From an uncultured Flavobacteriaceae bacterium (GTDB lineage Bacteria; Bacteroidota; Bacteroidia; Flavobacteriales; Flavobacteriaceae), in NCBI GenBank assembly GCA_947502975.1, contig CANNBV010000003.1, forward strand, positions 558,001-622,000: a stretch of DNA of 64,000 nucleotides, written 5' to 3'. Below the pieces are notes generated by a model. The model did not search any database, was not told the origin of the DNA, and saw only the letters and a program-made list of their open reading frames with translations. Numbering within the stretch: the first letter of the stretch is position 1; the number at the start of each line of letters is the position of its first letter. Shown here piece by piece: positions 16,808 through 24,902 of this stretch. Position numbers and translations under genes: made by a program.

Positions 16808-18517
16808 ATGCAGCTAAATTGGGTAGATTGGACAGTACTCACCATTACATTAATTGCCATAGTTGCCTATGGAACACTACAAACACGTGGCAGTAAAAAT
16901 GTAAAAGACTATCTACGTGGTGGTAACACCTCTAAATGGTGGACAATTGGCTTGTCCGTAATGGCAACTCAAGCCAGTGCTATTACCTTTTTATCTACGC
17001 CAGGGCAAGCTTTTAATGACGGCATGGGGTTCGTTCAGTTTTATTTTGGGTTACCAATAGCGATGATCGTCATTTGTATGGTTTTTATACCGCTATACCA
17101 TCGCTTAAAAGTGTATACTGCCTACGAATTTTTAGAGAATAGATTTGATTTAAAAACTAGGACTCTAGCAGCCATTTTATTTTTAATTCAACGTGGTTTA
17201 GCAGCTGGTATTACCATTTTTGCACCTGCTATTATTTTATCAGTTGTTTTAGGTTGGGACTTACTCACCCTAAATATTGTTATTGGGTTTTTAGTAATTA
17301 TCTATACGGTTTCGGGGGGTACAAGAGCAGTAAATGTGACTCAAAAACATCAAATGGTAGTTATTTTTATCGGAATGCTAGTGGCGTTCTTTTTAATTGT
17401 TGACAAATTACCACAAGATATTACGTTTACCAAAGCATTAGAAATTGCTGGGGCCAGTGGAAAAATGGAAGTTTTAGATTTTTCGTTTAGTTTGAATAAT
17501 CGTTACACCTTTTGGAGTGGTATTATTGGTGGTACCTTTTTAATGCTCTCCTATTTTGGTACAGATCAAAGTCAAGTACAGCGTTATCTTTCAGGAAAAT
17601 CGGTAAAAGAAATGCAATTAGGTTTGATATTTAATGGCCTATTAAAAGTGCCAATGCAATTTTTTATTCTTCTGGTTGGTGTTATGGTGTTTGTCTTCTA
17701 TCAGTTTAATGAAGCGCCTGTAAATTTTAATCCTACTGCAACTGAGGTGGTTTTAGATTCTGAATATGCTGATGACTACAAAAAACTACAAGTAGAACAA
17801 CAACAAATATTTAGAGATAAACAAAAGATTATAGAAGCATATACCAAATCCGGCACTCCTGATGCGGCAAAATATATTTCGGCTGCCAATGCTGCTAGTG
17901 AAGAGCTACGACAAGAAGCCAGAGATTTAATTGATAAAGCTGGAGAACTTCAGGATATAAAAGTAGAAAGCAACGATAAAGATTATGTGTTTATTCATTT
18001 TATTTTGAATAATCTTCCTCGCGGACTCATCGGTTTATTATTAGCAGTTATTTTAAGCGCTGCTATGTCCAGTACTGCGAGTGAATTAAATGCTTTGGGG
18101 TCAACAACCACTATGGATTTATATAAGAGAAATGTCTCCGAAAAGACAGAGGAAGAGATGGTAAAAGCTTCAAGATGGTTCACATTTGGCTGGGGAATTA
18201 TGGCTATAGGTGTAGCTTGTGTTGCAAATCTTGCAGAGAATTTAATTCAACTTGTAAATATTATCGGATCTATATTTTACGGGAATGTCCTTGGCATATT
18301 TCTATTAGCGTTCTTCTTTAAATTCGTGAAAGGCAATGCTGTTTTTATTGGAGCTTTAATTACACAATTTTTAGTAATTGGACTTTATTTACTTGATGAA
18401 TACGACTATATTAACCTTCCTTTTTTATGGTTAAACTTTGTTGGTTGTATTATTGTTATTTTTATAGCATGTTTACTTCAAACACTATTTAAAAATGACC
18501 AACCAACAACTACCTAA
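16808..18517 (+). CDS. Sodium:solute symporter (SSS/SLC5 family)
   Basis: The 569-residue protein has 13 or so membrane helices and SSS signatures. These are WWTIGLSVMATQASAITFLSTPGQAF in helix 1/2, the GGTRAVNVTQKHQMVVIF region, and AVILSAAMSSTASELNALGSTTTMDLYKR in helix 8, whose serine/threonines form the sodium site. A hydrophilic, coiled-coil-like insert of about 75 residues (roughly 310-390, rich in Gln/Lys/Glu) interrupts the helices and is characteristic of the Bacteroidota subgroup. It would couple sodium entry to uptake of a sugar or other organic solute. The 3' end overlaps the oxidoreductase gene by 23 bases. Confidence 0.93.
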   Translation: MQLNWVDWTVLTITLIAIVAYGTLQTRGSKNVKDYLRGGNTSKWWTIGLSVMATQASAITFLSTPGQAFNDGMGFVQFYFGLPIAMIVICMVFIPLYHRLKVYTAYEFLENRFDLKTRTLAAILFLIQRGLAAGITIFAPAIILSVVLGWDLLTLNIVIGFLVIIYTVSGGTRAVNVTQKHQMVVIFIGMLVAFFLIVDKLPQDITFTKALEIAGASGKMEVLDFSFSLNNRYTFWSGIIGGTFLMLSYFGTDQSQVQRYLSGKSVKEMQLGLIFNGLLKVPMQFFILLVGVMVFVFYQFNEAPVNFNPTATEVVLDSEYADDYKKLQVEQQQIFRDKQKIIEAYTKSGTPDAAKYISAANAASEELRQEARDLIDKAGELQDIKVESNDKDYVFIHFILNNLPRGLIGLLLAVILSAAMSSTASELNALGSTTTMDLYKRNVSEKTEEEMVKASRWFTFGWGIMAIGVACVANLAENLIQLVNIIGSIFYGNVLGIFLLAFFFKFVKGNAVFIGALITQFLVIGLYLLDEYDYINLPFLWLNFVGCIIVIFIACLLQTLFKNDQPTTT

Positions 18518-19484
18518 AACCATTAACTGGGGCATCATAGGCCTTGGGAATATCGCTCATAAATTTGCAACCGATTTATTAACTGTTGAAGGTGCAAAAT
18601 TATATGCAGTCGCTTCCAGAAATCAAGACAAAGCTGATACATTCGCCACAAAATATAATGCAATAACAGCTTTTGATAGTTATGAAGTTTTAGCTAAAGA
18701 TCCAAATATCGATGCTGTATATATTGCTACACCCCATGCGCTTCACATGGAAAACACTTTGCTTTGTTTAGAACATGGTATTGCCGTTTTATGCGAAAAG
18801 CCTTTTGCTATGGATTATGATGAAGTATCGAAAATGATTTCAAAAGCTAAAGCGAAAAACGTATTGCTTATGGAAGCACTTTGGACATACTTTCTCCCAC
18901 ACTACCAATATGTTTTAAAAGCTTTAGAAGATAAAATATTTGGAGCCGTTATAAAATTAGAAGCAGATTTTGGGTTTTACCGCGCTTTTGATGATGCGTC
19001 CCGTTTATTCAATAAATCGCTTGGAGGTGGTAGCTTATTAGATATTGGCATCTACCCTATTTTTTCAGCCCTATCCACTCTTGGAATCCCTAAAAATATA
19101 GAAGCCAAAGCCTCTTATTTTGAAAATGGTGCTGATGCCTCATGTGATATGGTTTTTAAATATGATAATAATGTAAAAGCCTATTTAAAAAGTACTCTTC
19201 TAGAAGATACACCTGGGGAAGCAATTTTTCAATGTGAAAATGGCACAATTAAAATCAATAGTGGGTTTCATGGACCAACAACGGTTACGCTACTGCCAAA
19301 TAATGGAACAGCTGAACACCTAGATTTTGGTTATAATTCGATTGGTTACAAATACGAAATCATCCATTTCAATACACTTTTAAGGCAAGAAAAAACACAA
19401 AGCGATGTGATGACATTTGCCTTTAGTGAACAGCTTATCAAGACACTAGACCAGGTTCGGTCACTTATCAATTTACAGTATTAA
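18495..19484 (+). CDS. Gfo/Idh/MocA-family NAD(P)-dependent oxidoreductase
   Basis: The 329 residues open with the Rossmann motif NWGIIGLGNIAHKFATDL and contain the family hallmark CEKPFA (catalytic lysine) near residue 98. A C-terminal alpha/beta domain follows with the LGGGSLLDIGIYPIFSA block. Members oxidise or reduce sugars, inositols or dihydrodiols; this branch resembles glucose-fructose oxidoreductase or trans-dihydrodiol dehydrogenase types. The start overlaps the symporter gene by 23 bases, tying it to the same transport operon. Confidence 0.92.
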   Translation: MTNQQLPKTINWGIIGLGNIAHKFATDLLTVEGAKLYAVASRNQDKADTFATKYNAITAFDSYEVLAKDPNIDAVYIATPHALHMENTLLCLEHGIAVLCEKPFAMDYDEVSKMISKAKAKNVLLMEALWTYFLPHYQYVLKALEDKIFGAVIKLEADFGFYRAFDDASRLFNKSLGGGSLLDIGIYPIFSALSTLGIPKNIEAKASYFENGADASCDMVFKYDNNVKAYLKSTLLEDTPGEAIFQCENGTIKINSGFHGPTTVTLLPNNGTAEHLDFGYNSIGYKYEIIHFNTLLRQEKTQSDVMTFAFSEQLIKTLDQVRSLINLQY

Positions 19485-19538
19485 AAACACTTAAAAGTCT
19501 AAAATTTACGACTTAAAGTAATTTTTATTTGTCTAAAT

Positions 19539-19554
19539 GTAAAGTTTGTTTTAC
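19539..19554 (+). promoter_or_regulatory. Inverted repeat operator candidate before membrane protein/XRE pair
   Basis: GTAAA-GTTTGT-TTTAC is a perfect 5-bp inverted repeat overlapping the likely promoter (CTTTTGTATTATC follows). It lies 45 bases before the ATG at 19599. It could be the binding site of the XRE regulator encoded second in this pair, an autoregulatory arrangement common for such pairs. Confidence 0.45.
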
Positions 19555-19598
19555 TTTTGTATTATCAATCTTAATAATCAATTTTAAAACGAACAGTT

Positions 19599-20078
19599 AT
19601 GACAACAAATTATTTATTACCGCACAAGTATAAAAAATGGGGTTGGATTCTATTTATAATTGGAGTTATATCCGGTATATTACTACGAATTATAGAAGGC
19701 GATTATAACTCAAACTTATCTACTATCCAAACTTTGGCATTATATAACTCAGATAGTATAATTGATAACTTCAATGGTTTTTTTAAAATAATTGAAAATG
19801 ATCTTACAGATGAGCTAATCACTTTAGCAATAATAATTGGAGGCTTACTTATTGCTTTTACAAAAGAGAAAATTGAAGATGAATTTATCTATAAACTAAG
19901 AACGGAATCACTAATATGGTCTGTAATAGTAAACTATATTATTTTGATACTAGCTACTATATTTATTTTTGGTATGACTTTTTTTGATGTTCTAGTCTTT
20001 AATATGTTTACTCCCCTATTATTCTTTATTTTTCGCTTTAACTTTTTGAAACTTAAATCTAGAAGCGATGAAGAATAA
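19599..20078 (+). CDS. Four-helix membrane protein paired with XRE regulator
   Basis: The 159 residues contain four hydrophobic segments (about 15-33, 73-90, 106-128, 130-150) and no other recognisable domain. I do not recognise a family with certainty. Short membrane proteins translated just ahead of a 65-residue XRE regulator, as here with an 11-base overlap, are common in Bacteroidota and Firmicutes and are often autoregulated. Function unknown. Confidence 0.7.
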   Translation: MTTNYLLPHKYKKWGWILFIIGVISGILLRIIEGDYNSNLSTIQTLALYNSDSIIDNFNGFFKIIENDLTDELITLAIIIGGLLIAFTKEKIEDEFIYKLRTESLIWSVIVNYIILILATIFIFGMTFFDVLVFNMFTPLLFFIFRFNFLKLKSRSDEE

Positions 20079-20268
20079 TATAAAAGTACACCGCGCCATC
20101 CACGATATGACACAGGCAGATTTAGCTAAAAAAATCGGTGTAAGTAGGCAGACTATAAACGCCATGGAGAAAAACAAATATGTACCGTCTACGGTACTTT
20201 CTCTAAAAATAGCAAAGCTTTTTAACCAGCCAGTGGAGAGACTGTTTTTTCTGGAAGACACTGACTAA
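20068..20268 (+). CDS. Small XRE/Cro-type helix-turn-helix regulator
   Basis: This 66-residue protein is essentially one HTH_3 domain: MTQADLAKKIGVSRQTINAMEK contains helices 2 and 3, followed by the conserved PSTVLSLKIAKLFNQPVERLFF helix 4/5 block. It resembles YozG-type minimal repressors. It overlaps the preceding membrane protein gene by 11 bases and probably controls that gene and itself through the inverted repeat at 19539. Confidence 0.9.
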   Translation: MKNNIKVHRAIHDMTQADLAKKIGVSRQTINAMEKNKYVPSTVLSLKIAKLFNQPVERLFFLEDTD

Positions 20269-20296
20269 AATTAAAAAAAGACATTGGCAAACAAGT

Positions 20297-20381
20297 GCGT
20301 TAGGGATTGTAGTGGTAGCTTTTGGCGAGGCGAGCATCGAGCCAAAACTTTTAGCGGAAAGCCCGACCCGCAGGGTAACGC
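20297..20381 (+). repeat. Dispersed GCGTTA element, copy B
   Basis: GCGTTAGGGATTGTAGTGG opens the element and AGCCCGACCC...TAACGC closes it. An inner stem TTTTGGC / GCCAAAA forms the variable arm. It lies between the convergent ends of the XRE and DUF2911 genes, and is the mirror-oriented partner of copy C at 21425 on the other side of the DUF2911 gene. Confidence 0.8.
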
Positions 20382-20461
20382 CCAAAATAAAAGAGCGCAA
20401 CCATAATAAGTTGCGCTCTTCTAAATTTCTAGTAATCTAAAATTCTAAGACGTCTAAAGAA

Positions 20462-21310
20462 TTACATTGCTCCCCATTCCTTCAAAGATTCTTCATTCAT
20501 TTGTATGTACCCTTTATTACCTGCTTTTTTAGCATGCTCTAAAGACGACTTAGCTGCTGCTATTGCACCTTTAGTATCTCCTGCTTTAGCATGAATTAAA
20601 GATTGTTGTCTTAAAATCCAAAAACGTGGTTTATCCTTAGTCATTTCAACAGCCTTATCAATCCACTCTGTGGCTTGTTTCATATCCTTGTTCTCTTGTA
20701 GGTAATACACCGCAGCAGAATAGTAATCATTAACACTTGGTCCGCTCATTACTTTATTAATATTGGCTAAAACACCATTATCTGTAGGTACTGTAAAAGG
20801 AACCGCTACATAGGTTTTTTCCCAAATAAACTCTAAAGAACCACCATTATTAGTGATGTTGTTAATATCCATAGCATAGGTCTCAACATTAAAAGGCACT
20901 GGGTAAGACTTAACAGTTGTTTTAGCAGCTACTTTACTATCATCCCAATTTTGTGGTGCACCCCAATTGTTAGTGTCAGAGTAAAAATACACTTCCCAAG
21001 ATTCCTCACCAGGCTTGCTAAAAATTGCATATGTACCTGCTTTTAGAGTCTGTCCATCTACTGTAGCATCAGTACTAAAAGTAATCATAGTGTTTTTATT
21101 CGCACCAGTACGCCAAATTTCTCCATAAGGCACTAATCCACCAAATATTTTTCTGCCTTTTACACCAGGTCTAGAATATTCAATAGTGATATCTGTTAAA
21201 CCCACTTTTTGCTCCAATTTTGCCGAAGGGCTCGGTTGTGGGGTTTCCAATTGCGCTTGTACCGAATAAACTGTAGCGCAAGTCATAAAAAGTAACAGTA
21301 ATTTTTTCAT
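20462..21310 (-). CDS. DUF2911 secreted protein with helical C-terminal repeats
   Basis: The 282-residue protein has a signal peptide (ending YSVQAQ) and the DUF2911 domain: PSPSAKLEQKVGLTDITIEYSRPGVKGRKIFGGLVPYGEIWRTGANKNT is the opening signature. A region of helical, TPR-like repeats follows from about residue 195 (EWIDKAVEMTKDKPRFWILRQQSLIHAKAGDTKGAIAAAKSS). The family is common in Bacteroidota and lacks an assigned function; it probably acts in the periplasm. The gene is flanked by inverted copies of the GCGTTA element. Confidence 0.88.
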   Translation of the reverse strand: MKKLLLLFMTCATVYSVQAQLETPQPSPSAKLEQKVGLTDITIEYSRPGVKGRKIFGGLVPYGEIWRTGANKNTMITFSTDATVDGQTLKAGTYAIFSKPGEESWEVYFYSDTNNWGAPQNWDDSKVAAKTTVKSYPVPFNVETYAMDINNITNNGGSLEFIWEKTYVAVPFTVPTDNGVLANINKVMSGPSVNDYYSAAVYYLQENKDMKQATEWIDKAVEMTKDKPRFWILRQQSLIHAKAGDTKGAIAAAKSSLEHAKKAGNKGYIQMNEESLKEWGAM

Positions 21311-21401
21311 TTTGTGTAGTTATTTATATTAGGTTTTATGAGGCTAAAATTAACCATTATAAAATCGGGAATTGTTAACAAAAGCTTAAAATAAGACGTT
21401 G

Positions 21402-21409
21402 TATCTTTG
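21402..21409 (+). promoter_or_regulatory. TAnnTTTG -7 element upstream of aquaporin gene
   Basis: TATCTTTG fits the -7 consensus. It lies upstream of element copy C, so a transcript from here would carry copy C in its leader before the aquaporin ATG. A -33 box at the usual distance is not evident. Confidence 0.4.
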
Positions 21410-21424
21410 CACCAAATAATTTGG

Positions 21425-21504
21425 GCGTTACCACAAGGGTCGGGCTTTCGGCAGTCCTCCCTCCTAGGTCGGGGAGCTTCAACAAATGCCTCTATCCCTA
21501 ACGC
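21425..21504 (-). repeat. Dispersed GCGTTA element, copy C
   Basis: GCGTTA at 21425-21430 pairs with TAACGC at 21499-21504. The conserved GGGTCGGGCT is at 21437-21446 and ATCCC precedes the right arm. Orientation is opposite to copy B. The central arm is GC-rich, with CTCCCTCCTAGG and GTCGGGGAGC. Confidence 0.8.
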
Positions 21505-21533
21505 AAAGCCGTCAGAATTTTGAAAATTAAGTT

Positions 21534-22190
21534 ATGAAACAATACATATCAGAAACTATAGGAACCTTCGCCATGATATTCTGCGGCTGTGGTGCTATGA
21601 CTATTAATGAAGTTACAGGTGGAGACATTAGCCATGTAGGTGTTGCCATTACTTGGGGACTTATCGTTATGGCAATGATTTATGCTTTTGGTGAAATTTC
21701 AGGGGCACATTTTAACCCTGCAGTAACCATAGGCTTTGCATTTGCTAAAAAATTTGCTTGGAATAAGGTCCCGAAGTATATACTAGCGCAAGCAATTGGG
21801 GCTGTTTTTGCCGCATTTTTACTATGGTTTCTATTCCCAGAAAGTCAATTTTTAGGAGAAACTACGCCTGCAGATGGATTTCCTGCATACAAAGCCGCCA
21901 TTTTAGAATTTCTACTAACCTTTTTTCTAATGGTAGTCATTATTAATGTTTCTACAGGAAGTAAAGAAACTGGTACTATGGCCGCAATTGCTGTTGGTGG
22001 TGTTATACTTTTAGAAGCTATGTTTGCAGGCCCAATGACAAAAGCATCTATGAACCCAATTCGCTCCATTGCTCCTGCCCTTTTTACTGGTAATTTTCAA
22101 TATTTGTGGCTCTACATTACTGCACCTATTTTAGGAGCTCTAACTGCTGTCTCAAGCTGTAAATTAGTGAAAGATGAGCAGTGTTGTTAA
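21534..22190 (+). CDS. Aquaporin / MIP-family channel with variant second NPA box
   Basis: The 218 residues hold six membrane helices and two half-helices. The first box is canonical (GAHFNPAVTIGFAF) while the second reads SMNPIRSIAPAL, so NPA is replaced by NPI with the selectivity-filter arginine retained. The protein ends in a double cysteine (DEQCC). MIP channels conduct water, glycerol or small neutral solutes such as arsenite. No arsenic genes are visible nearby, so substrate is open. A hairpin follows the stop. Confidence 0.9.
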   Translation: MKQYISETIGTFAMIFCGCGAMTINEVTGGDISHVGVAITWGLIVMAMIYAFGEISGAHFNPAVTIGFAFAKKFAWNKVPKYILAQAIGAVFAAFLLWFLFPESQFLGETTPADGFPAYKAAILEFLLTFFLMVVIINVSTGSKETGTMAAIAVGGVILLEAMFAGPMTKASMNPIRSIAPALFTGNFQYLWLYITAPILGALTAVSSCKLVKDEQCC

Positions 22191-22210
22191 GCTTTAATAG
22201 GCAAAGCTTA
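22188..22210 (+). terminator. Hairpin after aquaporin gene
   Basis: TAAGCTTT (22188-22195) and AAAGCTTA (22203-22210) form a perfect 8-bp stem with a seven-base loop. It starts at the stop codon of the aquaporin gene and is followed by a T-rich but interrupted tract. Confidence 0.5.
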
Positions 22211-22225
22211 TAGTTGTATATTTTA

Positions 22226-22271
22226 TTTTGTTTAACTTTTTTTATTATTCGTTAAACATTTTGTATCTTTA
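22226..22271 (+). promoter_or_regulatory. Bipartite regulon motif, site 1, with promoter of photolyase operon 1
   Basis: TTTTGTTTA at 22226-22234 is followed after 17 bases by TTAAACA at 22252-22258, and the -7 element TATCTTTA lies at 22264-22271. The halves GTTTAAC and GTTAAAC form an imperfect inverted repeat. The ATG of the TetR-like gene is at 22289. Site 2 (30930) has the same halves, spacing and -7 position; site 3 is at 56304. Confidence 0.75.
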
Positions 22272-22288
22272 CCATAAATAACAACATT

Positions 22289-22945
22289 ATGGCGAAGAAA
22301 AAATCAGTTTCTAAAAACAATATCCTTACATGGTACATGGATTATGTGTTGGAACACAACGCTAATCCCAAAACAGTATTTGCTTTTGCTAAAATGCACA
22401 ATTTTGAAGAAGCAAAATTCTATGAGTATTTCGCTTCATTTGAAGCGATTGAGAAAGGCATTTTTGAAGCGTTTTTTACCAACTCAATCAATGTATTACA
22501 TAAAAGTGAGGACTATAAAATTTTTGATGCCAGGAATAAACTCTTAAGTTTTTACTACACATTTTTTGAAAACCTTACAGCAAACAGAAGTTATGTAAAT
22601 CATGTTTTAGATAAATATAAAAAAGATCTAAAAGGGTTAAAAATGCTTTCTGGATTAAAAAAACACTTCACACATTATGTTAGTGAACTGGGTATTCAAA
22701 TGTTGGATATTAAGCAAGAGCAGCTAGAAAAAATTCAAGACAACGCTTTGAAAGAATCAGCGTGGTTACAATTATTATTAACCATGAAATTCTGGCTGGA
22801 TGATACATCCGCATCATTCGAGAAAACCGATATATTCATTGAAAAATCAGTGAACACTACTTTTGATGTCTTAGATATCGCACCTTTAAAAAGTGTGCTA
22901 GACTTAGGCAAATTCCTATTTAAAGAAAAGTTTCAAATGAACTAA
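22289..22945 (+). CDS. TetR-like protein heading the photolyase operon
   Basis: The 218-residue all-helical protein has an N-terminal segment that fits a TetR helix-turn-helix (NPKTVFAFAKMHNFEEAKFYEYFASFEAIEKGIF, about residues 28-62) and a longer ligand-domain-like C-terminal part without conserved catalytic features. The HTH is less canonical than in typical TetR repressors. It starts operon 1 and is directly followed by the ABC1 kinase gene, an arrangement I know from photolyase/carotenoid regions of Flavobacteriaceae. It could regulate the operon, perhaps through the TTTTGTTTA motif, or have lost DNA binding. Confidence 0.75.
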   Translation: MAKKKSVSKNNILTWYMDYVLEHNANPKTVFAFAKMHNFEEAKFYEYFASFEAIEKGIFEAFFTNSINVLHKSEDYKIFDARNKLLSFYYTFFENLTANRSYVNHVLDKYKKDLKGLKMLSGLKKHFTHYVSELGIQMLDIKQEQLEKIQDNALKESAWLQLLLTMKFWLDDTSASFEKTDIFIEKSVNTTFDVLDIAPLKSVLDLGKFLFKEKFQMN

Positions 22946-22954
22946 AATCGATCA

Positions 22955-24268
22955 ATGAAAACCATAGATAACATACCTACATCAAAAATTAAACGCGCTA
23001 CTAAGCTAGTATCTACAGGTGCTAAAGTAGGCGTTAATTATTTAAAATATTATGGTGATAAACTTATAAACACCGAAGAAGAAGCTAAAGAGCGTTTAAA
23101 TAAAAATAACGCTACAGATATATATGATGGACTAAAACAATTAAAAGGAAGTGCTCTAAAAGTTGCACAAATGCTAAGTATGGAGAAGAGTATTCTACCT
23201 CAAGCCTATGTAGAAAAGTTTTCTTTAGCTCAGTTTTCTGTACCACCTTTATCACCTCCACTAGTTATAAAAACATTTAAAAAATATTTCGGAAAACACC
23301 CTAACGATTTGTTTGATACTTTCAATGCAACTTCTGTTAACGCTGCTAGCATCGGTCAGGTGCATATTGCAACTAAAAATGGGAAAAAACTTGCTGTGAA
23401 AATCCAATATCCAGGAGTTGCAGAAAGTATTGCTTCAGATTTAGCCATGGTAAAACCTGTGGCAATGAGCATGTTTAATATCAAAGGAAAGGATTCCGAT
23501 AAATATTTTAAAGAAGTAGAACACAAATTGGTTGAGGAGACTAATTATATTCTAGAAGTAGAGCAAAGCAAAGAAATATCAAAAGCTTGTGCTCATATTT
23601 CAAATTTAAAATTCCCTCAGTATTACGAAGACTTATCTTCTGAACGTATCATCACCATGGATTATATGGAAGGTGAGCATCTTTCTGAATTTACCGCGCA
23701 CAATACAAACATCAAAACAGCACAAAAATTAGGACAAGCCCTTTGGGATTTTTACATGTACCAAATTCATAATTTAAAAAAGGTACACGCAGACCCTCAT
23801 CCTGGTAACTTTCTAATTTCTGAAAAAGGAGAATTAATTGCTTTAGATTTTGGGTGTATGAAATCCATTCCACAGGAATTTTATACGCCCTATTTTGAGC
23901 TAGCAAAACCTGAAAATGTGAACAATAGAGATTATTTTGTCTCTAAACTATACGAGCTTGAAATTCTTAAAGAAGATGACACTAAAGAAGAATTATCCTT
24001 TTTTACAGATATGTTTCACGAAATGTTAAGCCTATTCACGCAACCATTTCATCAAGAAAATTTCGATTTTTCTGATGCTGGTTTCTTTGGAAAAATTGCT
24101 GAACTAGGAGAGCGCTATTCTAAAAGCACAGACTTAAAAAAAATGAACGGGAATCGTGGTTCCAAACATTTTATTTATATCAATAGAACATTTTTTGGAC
24201 TATATAATTTAATGTTTGACTTAAAAGCTAAGAACATAAAAATAAACAATTACCTAAGGTTGTCGTAA
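22955..24268 (+). CDS. ABC1/UbiB (AarF) atypical kinase-like protein
   Basis: The 437 residues show the ABC1 family signatures in order. They are the modified KxGQ-type motif LKGSALKVAQMLSME (about residues 64-78), an alanine-rich nucleotide loop NAASIGQVHIA, the lysine in AVKIQYPG, the catalytic loop VHADPHPGNFLI, and the metal-binding ALDFGCM. These proteins bind ATP and support isoprenoid quinone synthesis or, in plastids, lipid and photo-oxidative stress responses. The KxGQ motif reads KVAQ here, with alanine for glycine. Position between the regulator and flavin reductase suggests a photoprotective role (inference). Confidence 0.9.
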   Translation: MKTIDNIPTSKIKRATKLVSTGAKVGVNYLKYYGDKLINTEEEAKERLNKNNATDIYDGLKQLKGSALKVAQMLSMEKSILPQAYVEKFSLAQFSVPPLSPPLVIKTFKKYFGKHPNDLFDTFNATSVNAASIGQVHIATKNGKKLAVKIQYPGVAESIASDLAMVKPVAMSMFNIKGKDSDKYFKEVEHKLVEETNYILEVEQSKEISKACAHISNLKFPQYYEDLSSERIITMDYMEGEHLSEFTAHNTNIKTAQKLGQALWDFYMYQIHNLKKVHADPHPGNFLISEKGELIALDFGCMKSIPQEFYTPYFELAKPENVNNRDYFVSKLYELEILKEDDTKEELSFFTDMFHEMLSLFTQPFHQENFDFSDAGFFGKIAELGERYSKSTDLKKMNGNRGSKHFIYINRTFFGLYNLMFDLKAKNIKINNYLRLS

Positions 24269-24269
24269 T

Positions 24270-24902
24270 ATGAAATATTTCAGTGAACAAGACATACAAA
24301 ATCTTAATCATCTTTATAAGATCAACCTGATCAACAGCTGCTCTGGATATAAATCGGCAAATTTAATAGGTTCTATTTCTAAAGATGGCATTGAGAATGT
24401 TGCTGTTTTTAGCTCCATGACGCATATAGGCTCAAGTCCTGCTATGCTTGGTTTCTTCCTAAGACCAACTACAGTAATTAGAAACACCTATGAAAATTTA
24501 AAAGCAACAGGTTTCTACACTGTTAATCATATACACAAAGCAATTTTAAGTGACGCACATCATACATCAGCGAAATACGATAGTAATATATCAGAATTTG
24601 ATGTTACCAATTTAGAAGCAGAGTACAAAACCGAATTCTCCGCCCCTTTTGTAAAAAATGCACCAATTCAATTAGCAATGCAATTTGTTGAAGAATATGA
24701 GATTAAGGCTAATAATACCATTCTTGTTATAGGCAAAGTAGTTGGATTATATGTTAATGATGAACTCATCGAAGATGATGGATTTATAAACCTTTCCAAA
24801 GCTGAAGTTGCTGCTATTAATGGCTTAGACGGGTATGCCGTTCCACAAACAAAAACACGCTATGGGTATCAAAGACCAAAAGCGCTAATACATAACTCAT
24901 GA
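24270..24902 (+). CDS. Flavin reductase-like, FMN-binding protein
   Basis: The 210-residue protein is a split-barrel flavin-binding domain of the flavin reductase/DIM6-NTAB type: CSGYKSANLIGSISKDGIENVAVFSSMTHIGSSPAMLGFFLRP is the FMN-contact region. It would bind FMN and reduce it with NAD(P)H, or use it as cofactor. In this operon it may feed reduced flavin to FAD-dependent photolyases, an inference from context. It begins one base after the ABC1 gene and overlaps the epimerase gene by four bases (ATGA). Confidence 0.87.
   Translation: MKYFSEQDIQNLNHLYKINLINSCSGYKSANLIGSISKDGIENVAVFSSMTHIGSSPAMLGFFLRPTTVIRNTYENLKATGFYTVNHIHKAILSDAHHTSAKYDSNISEFDVTNLEAEYKTEFSAPFVKNAPIQLAMQFVEEYEIKANNTILVIGKVVGLYVNDELIEDDGFINLSKAEVAAINGLDGYAVPQTKTRYGYQRPKALIHNS

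Noticed and set aside
22344-22547. Alternative plus-strand frame inside the TetR-like gene
   Set aside because: It overlaps a gene with clear operon context and encodes no recognisable protein.
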